From NCBI RefSeq assembly GCF_013367775.1, contig NZ_CP055157.1, positions 2,807,001 to 2,871,000 on the forward strand: a stretch of DNA of 64,000 nt, written 5' to 3'. Each line of letters starts with the position of its first letter. Position 1 is the first letter of the stretch. Positions 37,031-45,208 of the stretch are shown here, one piece after another. The position numbers and the translations under genes are program-made. The notes under the pieces are model-generated. The model was not told the DNA's origin. It saw only the letters and a list, made by a program, of their open reading frames with translations, and searched no databases. The stretch is from Microbulbifer sp. YPW1. GTDB taxonomy: Bacteria > Pseudomonadota > Gammaproteobacteria > Pseudomonadales > Cellvibrionaceae.

Positions 37031-38047
37031 ATGATGAAAGCAATTGGTTATAGGGCTCCTGGTCCTATTGGCCGGGAAGACGCATTGATAGACTTCGAAA
37101 AAGAGAAGCCCCTGCCGGAGGGAATGGACTTACTTGTGAACGTCGAGGCGGTCTCGGTAAACCCTGTCGACTACAAAATCCGACAGGGAGTTGCTCCGGA
37201 GGGAAATGAGCCAAAAATTTTGGGCTGGGATGCCGTTGGAATCGTTGCTGAAGTCGGCGACAAAGTAACAGGCTTCAAGTCTGGTGACAAAGTTTGGTAT
37301 GCCGGGGCGGTTAATCGCGACGGCACCAACGCCGAATATCATCTGGTGGATGAGCGCATCGTTGCACTTGCACCAACTTCTGTACCATCCGACGCGGCAG
37401 CGGCACTGCCGTTAACCGCGCTTACGGCTTATGAAATGTTATTTGATCGTTTAAAGGTGAGTGATCCCGTGCCCGGAGCGGCGAATACCATCCTCATCAT
37501 TGGCGGTGCCGGAGGTGTGGGCTCCATCGCGATTCAGCTACTCCGGGCTCTCACAGATATCACTGTCATTGCGACCGCGTCACGGTCGGAAACTGAAGCC
37601 TGGGTGAAGGAACTTGGCGCGCACTACGTAGTTGACCATCGTAAACCGTTGCCTCCGCAAATAGAGGCGCTGGGGGTCGGTGCGCCGGCATTTGTTTTTT
37701 CTACCAATCATTCCGACGCTTATATCCCGCAAGTTGCAGAACTGATAGCACCTCAAGGGCATTTTGGATTGATCGACGATCCAGAAGTGGTCGATGTAGT
37801 GCCTCTGAAAACTAAGGCCGTATCGACACACTGGGAGTTGATGTTCACGCGCTCTCTTTTTGCGACCGAGGATATGGCGCGGCAAGGCGAGATCTTACAG
37901 CATGTGGCAAAGCTACTGGATGAAGGAAAGCTCAAATCCACCGCCTCAGTGACGCTGGGTCTAATTAATGCAGCCAATCTAAAGCGGGCACATGCGATAC
38001 TGGAAAGTGGAAAAGCGAAAGGGAAGTTGGTACTGGAGGGCTTTTGA
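37031..38047 (+). CDS. NADPH:quinone reductase-like / zinc-type alcohol dehydrogenase
   Basis: MDR-superfamily reductase of 338 residues, of the zinc-free type: no structural-zinc cysteines; GGAGGVGSIAIQLL is the NADPH loop; the N-terminus VEAVSVNPVDYKIRQG is typical of YogA/ZADH1-type quinone or enone reductases. GGAGTG precedes the ATG. It starts about 155 bp from the divergent lactonase gene. The substrate is unknown; such proteins reduce reactive enones or quinones. There is no clear functional link to the agar genes. Confidence 0.82.
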   Translation: MMKAIGYRAPGPIGREDALIDFEKEKPLPEGMDLLVNVEAVSVNPVDYKIRQGVAPEGNEPKILGWDAVGIVAEVGDKVTGFKSGDKVWYAGAVNRDGTNAEYHLVDERIVALAPTSVPSDAAAALPLTALTAYEMLFDRLKVSDPVPGAANTILIIGGAGGVGSIAIQLLRALTDITVIATASRSETEAWVKELGAHYVVDHRKPLPPQIEALGVGAPAFVFSTNHSDAYIPQVAELIAPQGHFGLIDDPEVVDVVPLKTKAVSTHWELMFTRSLFATEDMARQGEILQHVAKLLDEGKLKSTASVTLGLINAANLKRAHAILESGKAKGKLVLEGF

Positions 38048-38085
38048 GCGTTCGGAAGTGCAGCGTAATGTTGCACCCCGCCGGT

Positions 38086-39075
38086 TCATTGCACATCTAG
38101 CTGCAGTGACCAGGATCTAGTGCTATTGGGCGGGACCTTGGGCGCAGTTTTCCTGGAGAGTAACGCCGAAAGACTGTCGGCGTTACCAATCGCGGGCTCC
38201 ATTACCAGATTGAAATAGGGAGTAATGCCATCCGGCGCCCATCCACCACAATTAAGCCATAGCGCGATATGCGGTATTTCTTCAGGTAAGAAGGAAAATA
38301 ACAGTCGCTCTGCTGTCGCCGGGTTTTCAATTCCGATCATCGCTGGCTCACTTGCGTCACGTATATCATTTAAGTTGGTGGAGCTCAGCAGCTTAGCGGC
38401 GAAACCGGCACCGGGGGCCGTTTCGGGAATGCTGGTAAGGTTTATTCCACTGGTAGCTATCGGCCAGTTAAAAGTTTCTCCAGTGTATACGGGTGCTCCT
38501 GGAGTGGCATAAGAACAGTGAACCTGATGTCCATCGGGTACCAGGATGCGCATCCCGGGCGTCACCTGCAGGGCCGGGTGCATGCACCAGCTGAATGGAA
38601 CTGGCATCACCCCATTGTTCACTAATCGGTAGTTTATCGTAAGCGGCGCATCTCCTTGTGGCAGAATCAATGTGCGCTCAAAGGTTACAGGTATTGTTTG
38701 GCAGTCGTGCTGAAGTTTCAGTATAGCGCGGCCATCTTCTTCTACTGTTGCGACAGAACGACTCCAAGGGCGGCCAAATAACTCACCGTGATCTGGCAGG
38801 CTGATTCCTGCAAAGTAGCCTGCTGATTCTGGGAGCACACACGCATCTACACTGGGGAAGCATTCGTCGATACCTCCTGTATCATGTAATTCCGTATAGC
38901 TTTGAGACTCTAGTGCGGTTCGGTACTCAAGGTTCAGGTTACGCCACAGCCATTCTTTGCCACTCGCTGCGGACGTTAGGCTGATTATTTTTCCACCTAG
39001 GTTGGGAATGATGTCCAGAGAAAGGCGATCGTTCTTAAGTCGAATTGCGGGGTATCCATTAAACTGGCGGGTCAT
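38086..39075 (-). CDS. Aldose 1-epimerase-like protein
   Basis: 329 residues with the galactose-mutarotase-like beta-sandwich: IIPNLGGKIISL near the N-terminus, GELFGRPW and FSWCMHPALQV with the putative catalytic His, and a C-terminal NLVMEPAIG with a Glu. Cytosolic. It could interconvert anomers of galactose or another sugar from the neighbouring locus. Convergent with the quinone-reductase-like gene (38 bp between stops). Upstream lies a 31-bp-period repeat (39205-39261) of unknown role. The family call is good; the substrate is not known. Confidence 0.75.
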   Translation of the reverse strand: MTRQFNGYPAIRLKNDRLSLDIIPNLGGKIISLTSAASGKEWLWRNLNLEYRTALESQSYTELHDTGGIDECFPSVDACVLPESAGYFAGISLPDHGELFGRPWSRSVATVEEDGRAILKLQHDCQTIPVTFERTLILPQGDAPLTINYRLVNNGVMPVPFSWCMHPALQVTPGMRILVPDGHQVHCSYATPGAPVYTGETFNWPIATSGINLTSIPETAPGAGFAAKLLSSTNLNDIRDASEPAMIGIENPATAERLLFSFLPEEIPHIALWLNCGGWAPDGITPYFNLVMEPAIGNADSLSALLSRKTAPKVPPNSTRSWSLQLDVQ

Positions 39076-39204
39076 TGAGGCTCGTTTTTGCTTCTTCTCA
39101 TGTCCATCAAAGATACTAGCTTCCCACCTGTTGGGGCTAGGTACATGGTAAAAACCTTGTGGGGGCGCACACTGTCATTGATTGCCTACTGATCAACTGG
39201 AAGG

Positions 39205-39261
39205 GGTTAGTGTGCAATCTTTATTGTTCCAAATTGGTTAGTGTGCGAACTTTATTGTTCG
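39205..39261. repeat. Tandem 26-bp direct repeat
   Basis: Two copies, at 39205-39230 and 39236-39261 (31-bp period), 23 of 26 bases identical, each running from GGTTAGTGTGC to TTTATTGTTC. They lie between the aldose-epimerase-like start and the marR stop. No coding role is seen; it could be a tandem operator for the epimerase gene or a mobile-element scar. Confidence 0.7.
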
Positions 39262-39279
39262 GAGACAAACCCCATGGCC

Positions 39280-39771
39280 TCAGTGGCCGGACGAAGTGCG
39301 GGCCAGGAAACCGCGCAGTAGTCTGATCAGCTGCGCTTTCTCCCGTTCGTTCAATACGCTTAACAAGCTGTCCTGAGTGGCCACGTGGTGTGCCATCACC
39401 TTCTCGATAACCGCGCGCCCTTTTCGTGTCAGGGCGACCTGTCGGCCCCGCCTATCGTCCTCACTCACCTCACGCCGGATGAGCCCTTGTTTCTCCAGGG
39501 AGTTCAGGCGGCTGGTCATGGATCCGGATGTCACCAGCATTTGCTCGAGTAACTGTGTCGGGGTCAGTGTATGTGGCGGTCCGCTGCGCAGCAGTGTGGC
39601 CAGTACATCGAACCCTGCGTCGGTCAGGCCGTGACGGCGAAAGGTCTGCGACATCGCCTGGGTCATATGCTTGTGCACCAGCTGCAGCCGGCCGATCAGT
39701 GCCATTGAGCGGGTGTCCAGTTCAGGCATCTGCTTGGCCCAGAGAGATTGTATGTGATCCAGGTTGTCCAT
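39280..39771 (-). CDS. MarR-family transcriptional regulator
   Basis: 163 residues with the MarR winged helix: LTPTQLLEQMLVTSGSMTSRLNSLEKQGLI as recognition helix region and the wing RREVSEDDRRGRQVALTRKG. Divergent from a catalase-like/cytochrome b561 operon. The 115-bp spacer has two matching palindromes (39791-39806 and 39818-39833), fitting a MarR dimer autoregulating and controlling the divergent operon. No conserved cysteine is obvious, so ligand rather than thiol sensing is likelier. Confidence 0.9.
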   Translation of the reverse strand: MDNLDHIQSLWAKQMPELDTRSMALIGRLQLVHKHMTQAMSQTFRRHGLTDAGFDVLATLLRSGPPHTLTPTQLLEQMLVTSGSMTSRLNSLEKQGLIRREVSEDDRRGRQVALTRKGRAVIEKVMAHHVATQDSLLSVLNEREKAQLIRLLRGFLARTSSGH

Positions 39772-39790
39772 ATCTGCGTACAGGTGAGAA

Positions 39791-39833
39791 ATCTTGAGTT
39801 CAAGATACCAATGAATTATCTTGAATTAAAGAT
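39791..39833. promoter_or_regulatory. Twin MarR-type palindromes
   Basis: ATCTTGAGTTCAAGAT (39791-39806, perfect 7-bp arms) and ATCTTGAATTAAAGAT (39818-39833, one mismatch), centres 27 bp apart. They lie between divergent marR and the catalase-like gene. Confidence 0.75.
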
Positions 39834-39886
39834 AGTTTCTGGGTGAAGAGCCGGGATAAAGAGGTTAGTGCAATGAGGTCAATGCA

Positions 39887-40960
39887 ATGAGGGTGGATGA
39901 TCTAGTCTACTTTACCAAGCGCTACTTACCGCTGGTGGCAGTGGTCGGCGGTCTGGCCGGGGCCTTTGTTTACGCGGCGGGCGGATTTGGCAGCGGGCGT
40001 GTCACTGCGCAGCAATTTGTCGATTTGCAGCAGGGCAACAAGGTCCACGAGGGATTTCGCCGCGCCCATGCCAAAGGATTCTGTGTTGCGGGCGAGTTTG
40101 TTTCCGACGGTACATTGCAGCCATATACTACGGCGCTTGTGTTTTCCAAACGCACAACGCCGTTCACTGGGCGTTTCTCCATTGCCGGTAATGACCCGAC
40201 AGCCCCAGATCTGAAAGCGCCGGTACGCAGCCTGGCGCTGAGTATCGCCGTTGATCCTCAGAATGTCTGGCGCACCGCCATGAACACGCCGCCCGTAATG
40301 GCGGTGCGTAATCCCGAGGATTTTTACCAGCAACTGACCGCACTGGCGCCAGATAAAGAGACCGGCAAGCGGGATCCGAAAAAAATACAGCAGTTCTTTG
40401 CCGCGCATCCGGAAAGCAGGGCGTTTACCCGCTGGGCATCTGAGTACCGGGCAAGCGACAGCCTGGCAACCGAAACCTATCACAGCATCAATGCGTTCTA
40501 CCTGGAGGATAGTGCGGGCCACCGGCGTGCAGTGCGCTGGGAAGCGCGGCCGGGTAAAACCGAGGAGGAAGACCATGGCGTGACTACCGGGGAGGGGAGC
40601 AACGCACTACAAGATGAGTTTTTCCGCCGTCTTGCATTCGGTCCGGTAACCTTTGACCTGGTGTTTACCCTGGCGGAAGAAGAGGACGATGAGAGCGACC
40701 CCACACAGCCCTGGCCCGCTGCGCGGCAGCAGCTGGTTGCCGGCAAAGTCGTCATTACGGATGCGACTCCACAGGTAAACGGCAGTTGTAACGCGATCAA
40801 TTTCGACCCCCTCGTCCTGCCCCCGGGAGTGGCTGCCACAGATGATCGCATCCTGCGGGCACGTTCTGCAGCCTATGCGGAGTCGTATCGCCGTCGCGCC
40901 TTCGAGCACTGGAAAATGGAAACACTTAACTCCAATGGCGAGGAGAGCGCTGATGAGTAA
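39887..40960 (+). CDS. Catalase-family peroxidase with N-terminal membrane anchor
   Basis: 357 residues, shorter than true catalases (about 480), fitting the catalase-related peroxidase group. A hydrophobic segment at about 13-32 acts as signal anchor, so the domain is periplasmic. Distal His is likely H61 (RRAHAKGF); the proximal heme Tyr is likely Y330 in RSAAYAES. TGAGGT lies upstream of ATG 39887. It overlaps the cytochrome b561 gene by 8 bp, implying the two work together: b561 could pass electrons to the heme peroxidase. Control is probably by the divergent MarR protein. Confidence 0.87.
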   Translation: MRVDDLVYFTKRYLPLVAVVGGLAGAFVYAAGGFGSGRVTAQQFVDLQQGNKVHEGFRRAHAKGFCVAGEFVSDGTLQPYTTALVFSKRTTPFTGRFSIAGNDPTAPDLKAPVRSLALSIAVDPQNVWRTAMNTPPVMAVRNPEDFYQQLTALAPDKETGKRDPKKIQQFFAAHPESRAFTRWASEYRASDSLATETYHSINAFYLEDSAGHRRAVRWEARPGKTEEEDHGVTTGEGSNALQDEFFRRLAFGPVTFDLVFTLAEEEDDESDPTQPWPAARQQLVAGKVVITDATPQVNGSCNAINFDPLVLPPGVAATDDRILRARSAAYAESYRRRAFEHWKMETLNSNGEESADE

Positions 40961-41510
40961 CTCTGGGAACCGCGTCATCCGATACAGTCTGAGCGTCCGA
41001 ATCCTGCACTGGGGAATGGCGGCATTAGTATTTTCCATGCTGTTTGCCGGCTTGCTGATGGTACGCAGCCTTGAACCCTGGCAGCCGACCCTTCTCTCGA
41101 TGCACAAGTCGTTCGGGATCATTGCCTTTGTCGCGGTAGTTTTCAGGGTTGTGGTGCGCCTGATGAGTGCCGCGCCGTCCCTCCCGGCTGGCCTGTCAGG
41201 TTTACAACGCCTCATTGCAAGGGGCAGCCATCTGCTGCTGTATGTGGCAATGATTGTGCTACCTGTCAGCGGTTATCTGATGCAGAATGCCGCCGGTAGA
41301 CCTCTTACATTTTTCGGGCAATTTGCCATGCCACCGGTTTTACCGACTAGCCTCGATACCTACGGCTTGCTGCGGGAAGTGCACGGACTGATGGCACTCG
41401 GGTTGATGGGACTGGTGCTGTTGCATATTGCCGGGGCGCTTTATCATGGTTGGGTCAGAAAGGATGGCGTGCTGCAAACGATGTTGTCTTACCGCAGGGA
41501 TCAGCATTGA
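40953..41510 (+). CDS. Cytochrome b561
   Basis: Four-helix inner-membrane di-heme protein of the bacterial b561 family, 185 residues from ATG 40953, chosen over the longer open frame because GGAGAG lies just upstream and the protein then begins normally (MSNSGNRVIRYS). Likely heme histidines are in ILHWG, SMHKSFG, EVHG and LLHIAGALYH. It overlaps the catalase-like gene. It probably moves electrons from quinol to a periplasmic acceptor, perhaps that protein. Confidence 0.9.
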   Translation: MSNSGNRVIRYSLSVRILHWGMAALVFSMLFAGLLMVRSLEPWQPTLLSMHKSFGIIAFVAVVFRVVVRLMSAAPSLPAGLSGLQRLIARGSHLLLYVAMIVLPVSGYLMQNAAGRPLTFFGQFAMPPVLPTSLDTYGLLREVHGLMALGLMGLVLLHIAGALYHGWVRKDGVLQTMLSYRRDQH

Positions 41511-41549
41511 CGTTAGCCTAACCGCCGAGCAAACAGACTGGAGACCCTT

Positions 41550-41735
41550 ATGGGGGACGTACTGCCATTCAAGCGAAAAACCGCGTGGGAAAAACACAAA
41601 GGCAGTAGCCTGTGTCGCGATGGATTCCACAAGTGGAAAGTAGTGACCGAGCGGAAATTTGATGTGAAAAGAGGGAAGCTGGTTACCGAATCCCGCTGCC
41701 AGCGGTGCGGCAAAGTAAAAACGGAATTGCTGTAA
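41550..41735 (+). CDS. Small zinc-ribbon-like protein
   Basis: 61 residues, basic, with one Cys at LCRDGFHKW and a CxxC pair (RCQRCGK) near the end; together with His this could bind one zinc. GGAGAC lies 5 bases before the ATG. 39 bp after cytochrome b561, same strand, so possibly co-transcribed. Similar short proteins of unknown function occur in marine gammaproteobacteria; no specific role is recognised. Confidence 0.7.
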   Translation: MGDVLPFKRKTAWEKHKGSSLCRDGFHKWKVVTERKFDVKRGKLVTESRCQRCGKVKTELL

Positions 41736-41814
41736 TCTTATCGAATTCTCATATCAGGCCAGCTGGCCCGGGCTCGAGTAAAACGAGTCCGAGCCAGCTC
41801 CGCCCACTTGCTGG

Positions 41815-42012
41815 TTAGCAGTCCTGGTCCTCTGCGCCGGCTTTTTCTTTCACATCTTCACAGGCGTCTTCCACGGCATTGCCCATGTCAGTCACCGTCT
41901 CATCGATGGTTTCGCCTACTTCCTCCGCGCCGGACTCCTTTTCACAGGCAGTGATACCCGTTACCAGTAGCGCGGCAAATCCGATGACGCTCAATTTTTT
42001 CAAAATATCCAT
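41815..42012 (-). CDS. Small acidic lipoprotein
   Basis: 65 residues: a signal peptide ending TGITAC (lipidated C23) and then a highly acidic segment (EEVGETIDETVTDMGNAVED) with two more cysteines. The start is ATG 42012 with AGGAGC upstream, although the frame stays open to 42330. It resembles entericidin-like or short stress lipoproteins in size and layout, but there is no clear family match. It stands alone between the zinc-ribbon gene (convergent) and the TonB receptor gene. Confidence 0.7.
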   Translation of the reverse strand: MDILKKLSVIGFAALLVTGITACEKESGAEEVGETIDETVTDMGNAVEDACEDVKEKAGAEDQDC

Positions 42013-42212
42013 AAGGTTGCTCCTTTCAGCTCGGGTGGATTCTGTGCTGCGTGCAATAGCATGCAGTATGCGCTGCTGTGTATGACATGCGTGCGCACAT
42101 TTTGATTTCAAGGGATGAAAGCGCGGCGAGCTCGACGAAAGGTGTGGAACGTTAAACGAATCACAAAAGTAGGGGCTAGCAGTCGTGGTGATCTCCGTTT
42201 TTGTGGGTGGGC

Positions 42213-42240
42213 ATAAAAAAAGCGGCCCCGGAGGGCCGCT
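42213..42240 (-). terminator. Intrinsic terminator of the TonB-dependent receptor
   Basis: Stem AGCGGCCC/GGGCCGCT with a 4-base loop, followed on the minus strand by seven T, 42 bp past the receptor stop. Confidence 0.88.
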
Positions 42241-42281
42241 AATCCCAATAGAACACCGTGGTGGTGTTCGGCCGCAAGGAA

Positions 42282-44696
42282 TCAGAAGTTGTATGACACG
42301 GTGGCGCCAAAGGTGCGCGGTGCACTCCAATTGGAGTAATTGCTGAAAACACCGTCGTCGTTGGTGCTGGTGCGATAGTGACGATCGGTCAGGTTCCTGC
42401 CCCAGAGTGCCAGGTTCCAGTCACCGGCTTCCTGGAACAACTCGGCGCGGGCATTGACCAGTGTGCCTCCTTCTTCTTTGGAGTAGGGTTCGTTGGTGAT
42501 ACTCAGGTAGTAGTCATCGGTCCAGTTAACACCCAGCTGCAGCGCCGCGCCGAGCTCGTCGGTCACGCCAAACTCGTAGCGTGCCAGGGAGCTCACGCTC
42601 AGGCCGGGGGCGTTGTTGAGCTGGTTGCCCACTACATCCACTTCCTGACCGAGGATATCGTAGATACGGCCGGTACCACTCGGGCCCTTCACGATTTCAG
42701 TATCCATGTAACCCAGGCCCATGCGCAGGTCCAGCCCAACGATTGGCAACCAGCGCAGGTCCAATTCGGCTCCGCGGGTTTCGACGTCACCCATGTTGGT
42801 CAGGCCCGCGAAGGTGGCTGTCTCGGTCTGGATTTCCAGCGGCGACTGGAAACCCTTGTAGTCGTAATGGAAGATGGCGCCGTTCAGCTGCACTGTGTTG
42901 TCAACCAGGGTGGACTTGAAGCCCAGCTCTACCGCTGTGTTGGTTTCCGGCTTGTAGGATTCCACCGCCTCGGCATTGAAGAAGAAGCCACCGAAGAAGC
43001 CGCCAGACTTGAAAGTGTGTCCCACGCTTGAGTACAGCAGGGTGTTGTCGGTGGGTTTCCAGTCCAGGGTTACTTTCCAGGACGGATCTTTTTCGTCGTA
43101 GGTTGCCGGGGTTCCGGAAGACAGTTGAATCGGTTGGTCTTCATAGCCCTCAAGGCAGGTCTGATAATCTGCAAAGCCCCAGGCGTAACAGGCCCAGGCA
43201 CCGTCGTTGACCAGTACGCCGCCGACATAGTCCTTCTGCTCGCGGGTGTAGCGCAGGTCGGTAGTCAGGGTAAAAGCTTCGTTGAAGTCGTATACCAGCT
43301 GGCCGTATGCGGAACTGACCCGGGTTTCCTGCTCATAGGTCATGGTGCCGCAGCCGGGGAAGGCGAACCAGTCGGCGAACAGGTTGGCGCCGAAGGAGCA
43401 GGTCCGGTTTTCGTCAAGCTGGTCCTGCGCGTAGCTGACGCCCGCCATCCAGTTAAGAGCCCCGTCGTTGTTCGACAGCAGGCGCAGCTCCTGGGACAGT
43501 GAGCTGATATCCGAGTTGTAGTTGGTGACGTAGTTACTGTCGAAGTTGATATCGCGACCGACCAGCTCGGCATAGGCCTCCCACTCGGCCTGATTGGCCG
43601 CACCGGTGCCGACCCCTCCAGGGCTGTTGGTGTGGAAGAAATCCAGGGTGGTGAAGTTGCTTACTGACACCAGGGTCACAGCGTCCATTTCCCACTCAAC
43701 GTTGAGCGAGGTGGAATGGAAGGTATCGTCAAAGTGGCGCACGACTGAATCTTCACCGCGATAGATACCGTCGGGAGTCTTGCCATCCATGGTTACGCAG
43801 CTGGAATCGGGGATACCTTTATTGATGACTGAGTCACAGTAGTCACCGGGAATGGGGCCCTGAATGTCGGGGGTGGCATTACCCAGGCCGTCTTCCAGTC
43901 CGGTGGGGCCGAAGCTGTTGTTGGGGTTCAGGTAACCTTCGGGTTCGGGAATGCCCACTTCGGACTTGTCGCGGCCGAAGGTCTGGCGCAGGTCCAGGCG
44001 CAGGGTGTCGGTGGGTTCGTAGGACAGGGTGACCCGTGCCTGGGTCTTGTCTCGGCCACCCTGTTTGCGGTTAAGGTAAGTGTTTTCGTACCAACCTTCG
44101 CTCAGCTCGTTTTGCAGGGCCACGCGCGCCGCCAGTTTGTCGGTGAGAGACAGGTCGGCACCCGCGCGCACGTTGAAGGTGCCATAGTTACCGACGTCCA
44201 CGGCGGCGTTGGCCTGGTTCTGGCCCAATTCCGGGCGGCGTGAAACGATATTTATGGCGCCGCCGGTGGAGTTGCGTCCGTACAGACCGCCCTGGGGTCC
44301 TTTCAGTATCTCCATACGCTCGGTGTCGAACATGGCGAATGCGCCATAGACCCCGAAGGGTTGATAGACATCGTCCACGACCATTGCCGTGGTCGGGGTG
44401 TTATTGGGGTTAAAGTCCTGCAGTCCTACCCCGCGAATCACGAAAATGGGGATGCCTGAGTCGGGCGACATGCCCAGCTCCATGTTGGGCACAAATTCGG
44501 TGATTTGCGAGGCCTCCATTACGCCGAGGTTTTCCAGCTCTTCGCTGCCCATGGCGGCGATGCTGATGGCCACATCCTGCGCACTCTGAGCACGCTTTTG
44601 CGCTGTAACCGTTACCTCTTCCAGGGTCTGGGCAAAGGCTTGTGGAACCATCGTCACACTGGTGGCGATTGCTAGGTAAAGTAAGTTGCGTCTCAT
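42282..44696 (-). CDS. TonB-dependent outer-membrane receptor
   Basis: 804-residue importer. The start is placed at ATG 44696 (MRRNLLYLAIATS) with GAGGAC upstream, giving a clean signal peptide cut after QAFAQ; the frame opens at 44735. TonB box region LEEVTVTAQKRAQ; plug domain about 40-160 (EEVTVTAQ to GPQGGLYGRNSTGGAINIVS); 22-strand barrel after that, ending in the usual aromatic YNF. The ligand is unknown: no TonB, siderophore or sugar genes adjoin it. Two matching palindromes lie upstream (44912-44957). Confidence 0.93.
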   Translation of the reverse strand: MRRNLLYLAIATSVTMVPQAFAQTLEEVTVTAQKRAQSAQDVAISIAAMGSEELENLGVMEASQITEFVPNMELGMSPDSGIPIFVIRGVGLQDFNPNNTPTTAMVVDDVYQPFGVYGAFAMFDTERMEILKGPQGGLYGRNSTGGAINIVSRRPELGQNQANAAVDVGNYGTFNVRAGADLSLTDKLAARVALQNELSEGWYENTYLNRKQGGRDKTQARVTLSYEPTDTLRLDLRQTFGRDKSEVGIPEPEGYLNPNNSFGPTGLEDGLGNATPDIQGPIPGDYCDSVINKGIPDSSCVTMDGKTPDGIYRGEDSVVRHFDDTFHSTSLNVEWEMDAVTLVSVSNFTTLDFFHTNSPGGVGTGAANQAEWEAYAELVGRDINFDSNYVTNYNSDISSLSQELRLLSNNDGALNWMAGVSYAQDQLDENRTCSFGANLFADWFAFPGCGTMTYEQETRVSSAYGQLVYDFNEAFTLTTDLRYTREQKDYVGGVLVNDGAWACYAWGFADYQTCLEGYEDQPIQLSSGTPATYDEKDPSWKVTLDWKPTDNTLLYSSVGHTFKSGGFFGGFFFNAEAVESYKPETNTAVELGFKSTLVDNTVQLNGAIFHYDYKGFQSPLEIQTETATFAGLTNMGDVETRGAELDLRWLPIVGLDLRMGLGYMDTEIVKGPSGTGRIYDILGQEVDVVGNQLNNAPGLSVSSLARYEFGVTDELGAALQLGVNWTDDYYLSITNEPYSKEEGGTLVNARAELFQEAGDWNLALWGRNLTDRHYRTSTNDDGVFSNYSNWSAPRTFGATVSYNF

Positions 44697-45167
44697 CACG
44701 TCTGTCCTCTGGGTTTTATTGTTTAGCGAGGTCACTCCGTCGGGGGATCTCCCTCCACAACTGCGTGAGCGCTAACTGAATAGCGTCCTGAGAGGGGGCT
44801 GCTGCCGTGTCGCCATCCCGCCGGGTGGCGGCGGGGAGGTGGCATCGACAACAATTTGCATCCGAGCCTGTGTAAGCGGCTGGCAGTTGCTCCATTGAGT
44901 AGCCTTATAAGTTACAGCTACTGTAAGTTCCCAAGTAAGAAATTACAGCTGCTGTAATTATGCGTCAAGGGGCGGAACTGCATGCCGTCATCTGGTCGTT
45001 TTTTGACCTCGAGGAACTCTTTGGCTGCCCCGTTGGTGGCGGGAATGGAAGGTGACGCTGGGCCGGTTGAGAGGAGCTAGTGATCGGACCCGATAGCCGT
45101 GACATCCAGATGCGGATCCCGTCACGGGAGGTTTGGGGCTGGGAGGGAGGGGCGCAGAAACAAAAAA
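44697..45167. other. Upstream region of the TonB-dependent receptor
   Basis: 471 bp without a recognisable gene. It contains the twin palindromes at 44912-44957 about 215-260 bp before the receptor start, implying a long leader or a distal promoter. The remaining sequence shows no clear coding content. Confidence 0.55.
44912..44957. promoter_or_regulatory. Twin 15-bp palindromes upstream of receptor gene
   Basis: TTACAGCTACTGTAA (44912-44926) and TTACAGCTGCTGTAA (44943-44957), 14 of 15 bases identical, centres 31 bp apart, i.e. three helical turns on one DNA face. This suits a cooperatively binding dimeric repressor of TetR or similar type. No regulator gene adjoins. Confidence 0.7.
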
Positions 45168-45193
45168 ACCGGCGCAAGCGCCGGTTTTTTCTT
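45168..45193. terminator. Bidirectional terminator after S46 peptidase gene
   Basis: Stem AACCGGCGC/GCGCCGGTT with a 2-base loop, with A-rich and T-rich flanks on both sides, so it can work on either strand; it directly follows the peptidase stop. Confidence 0.88.
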
Positions 45194-45208
45194 CGTGCGG
45201 CAGGGCCG

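Noticed and set aside
39887..40960. Full monofunctional catalase
   Set aside because: Too short (357 residues), membrane-anchored and lacking several catalase blocks; the peroxidase-type family fits better.
41770..41795. Inverted repeat GGCTCG...CGAGCC downstream of the zinc-ribbon gene
   Set aside because: Short arms, long loop and no T run; no role could be supported.
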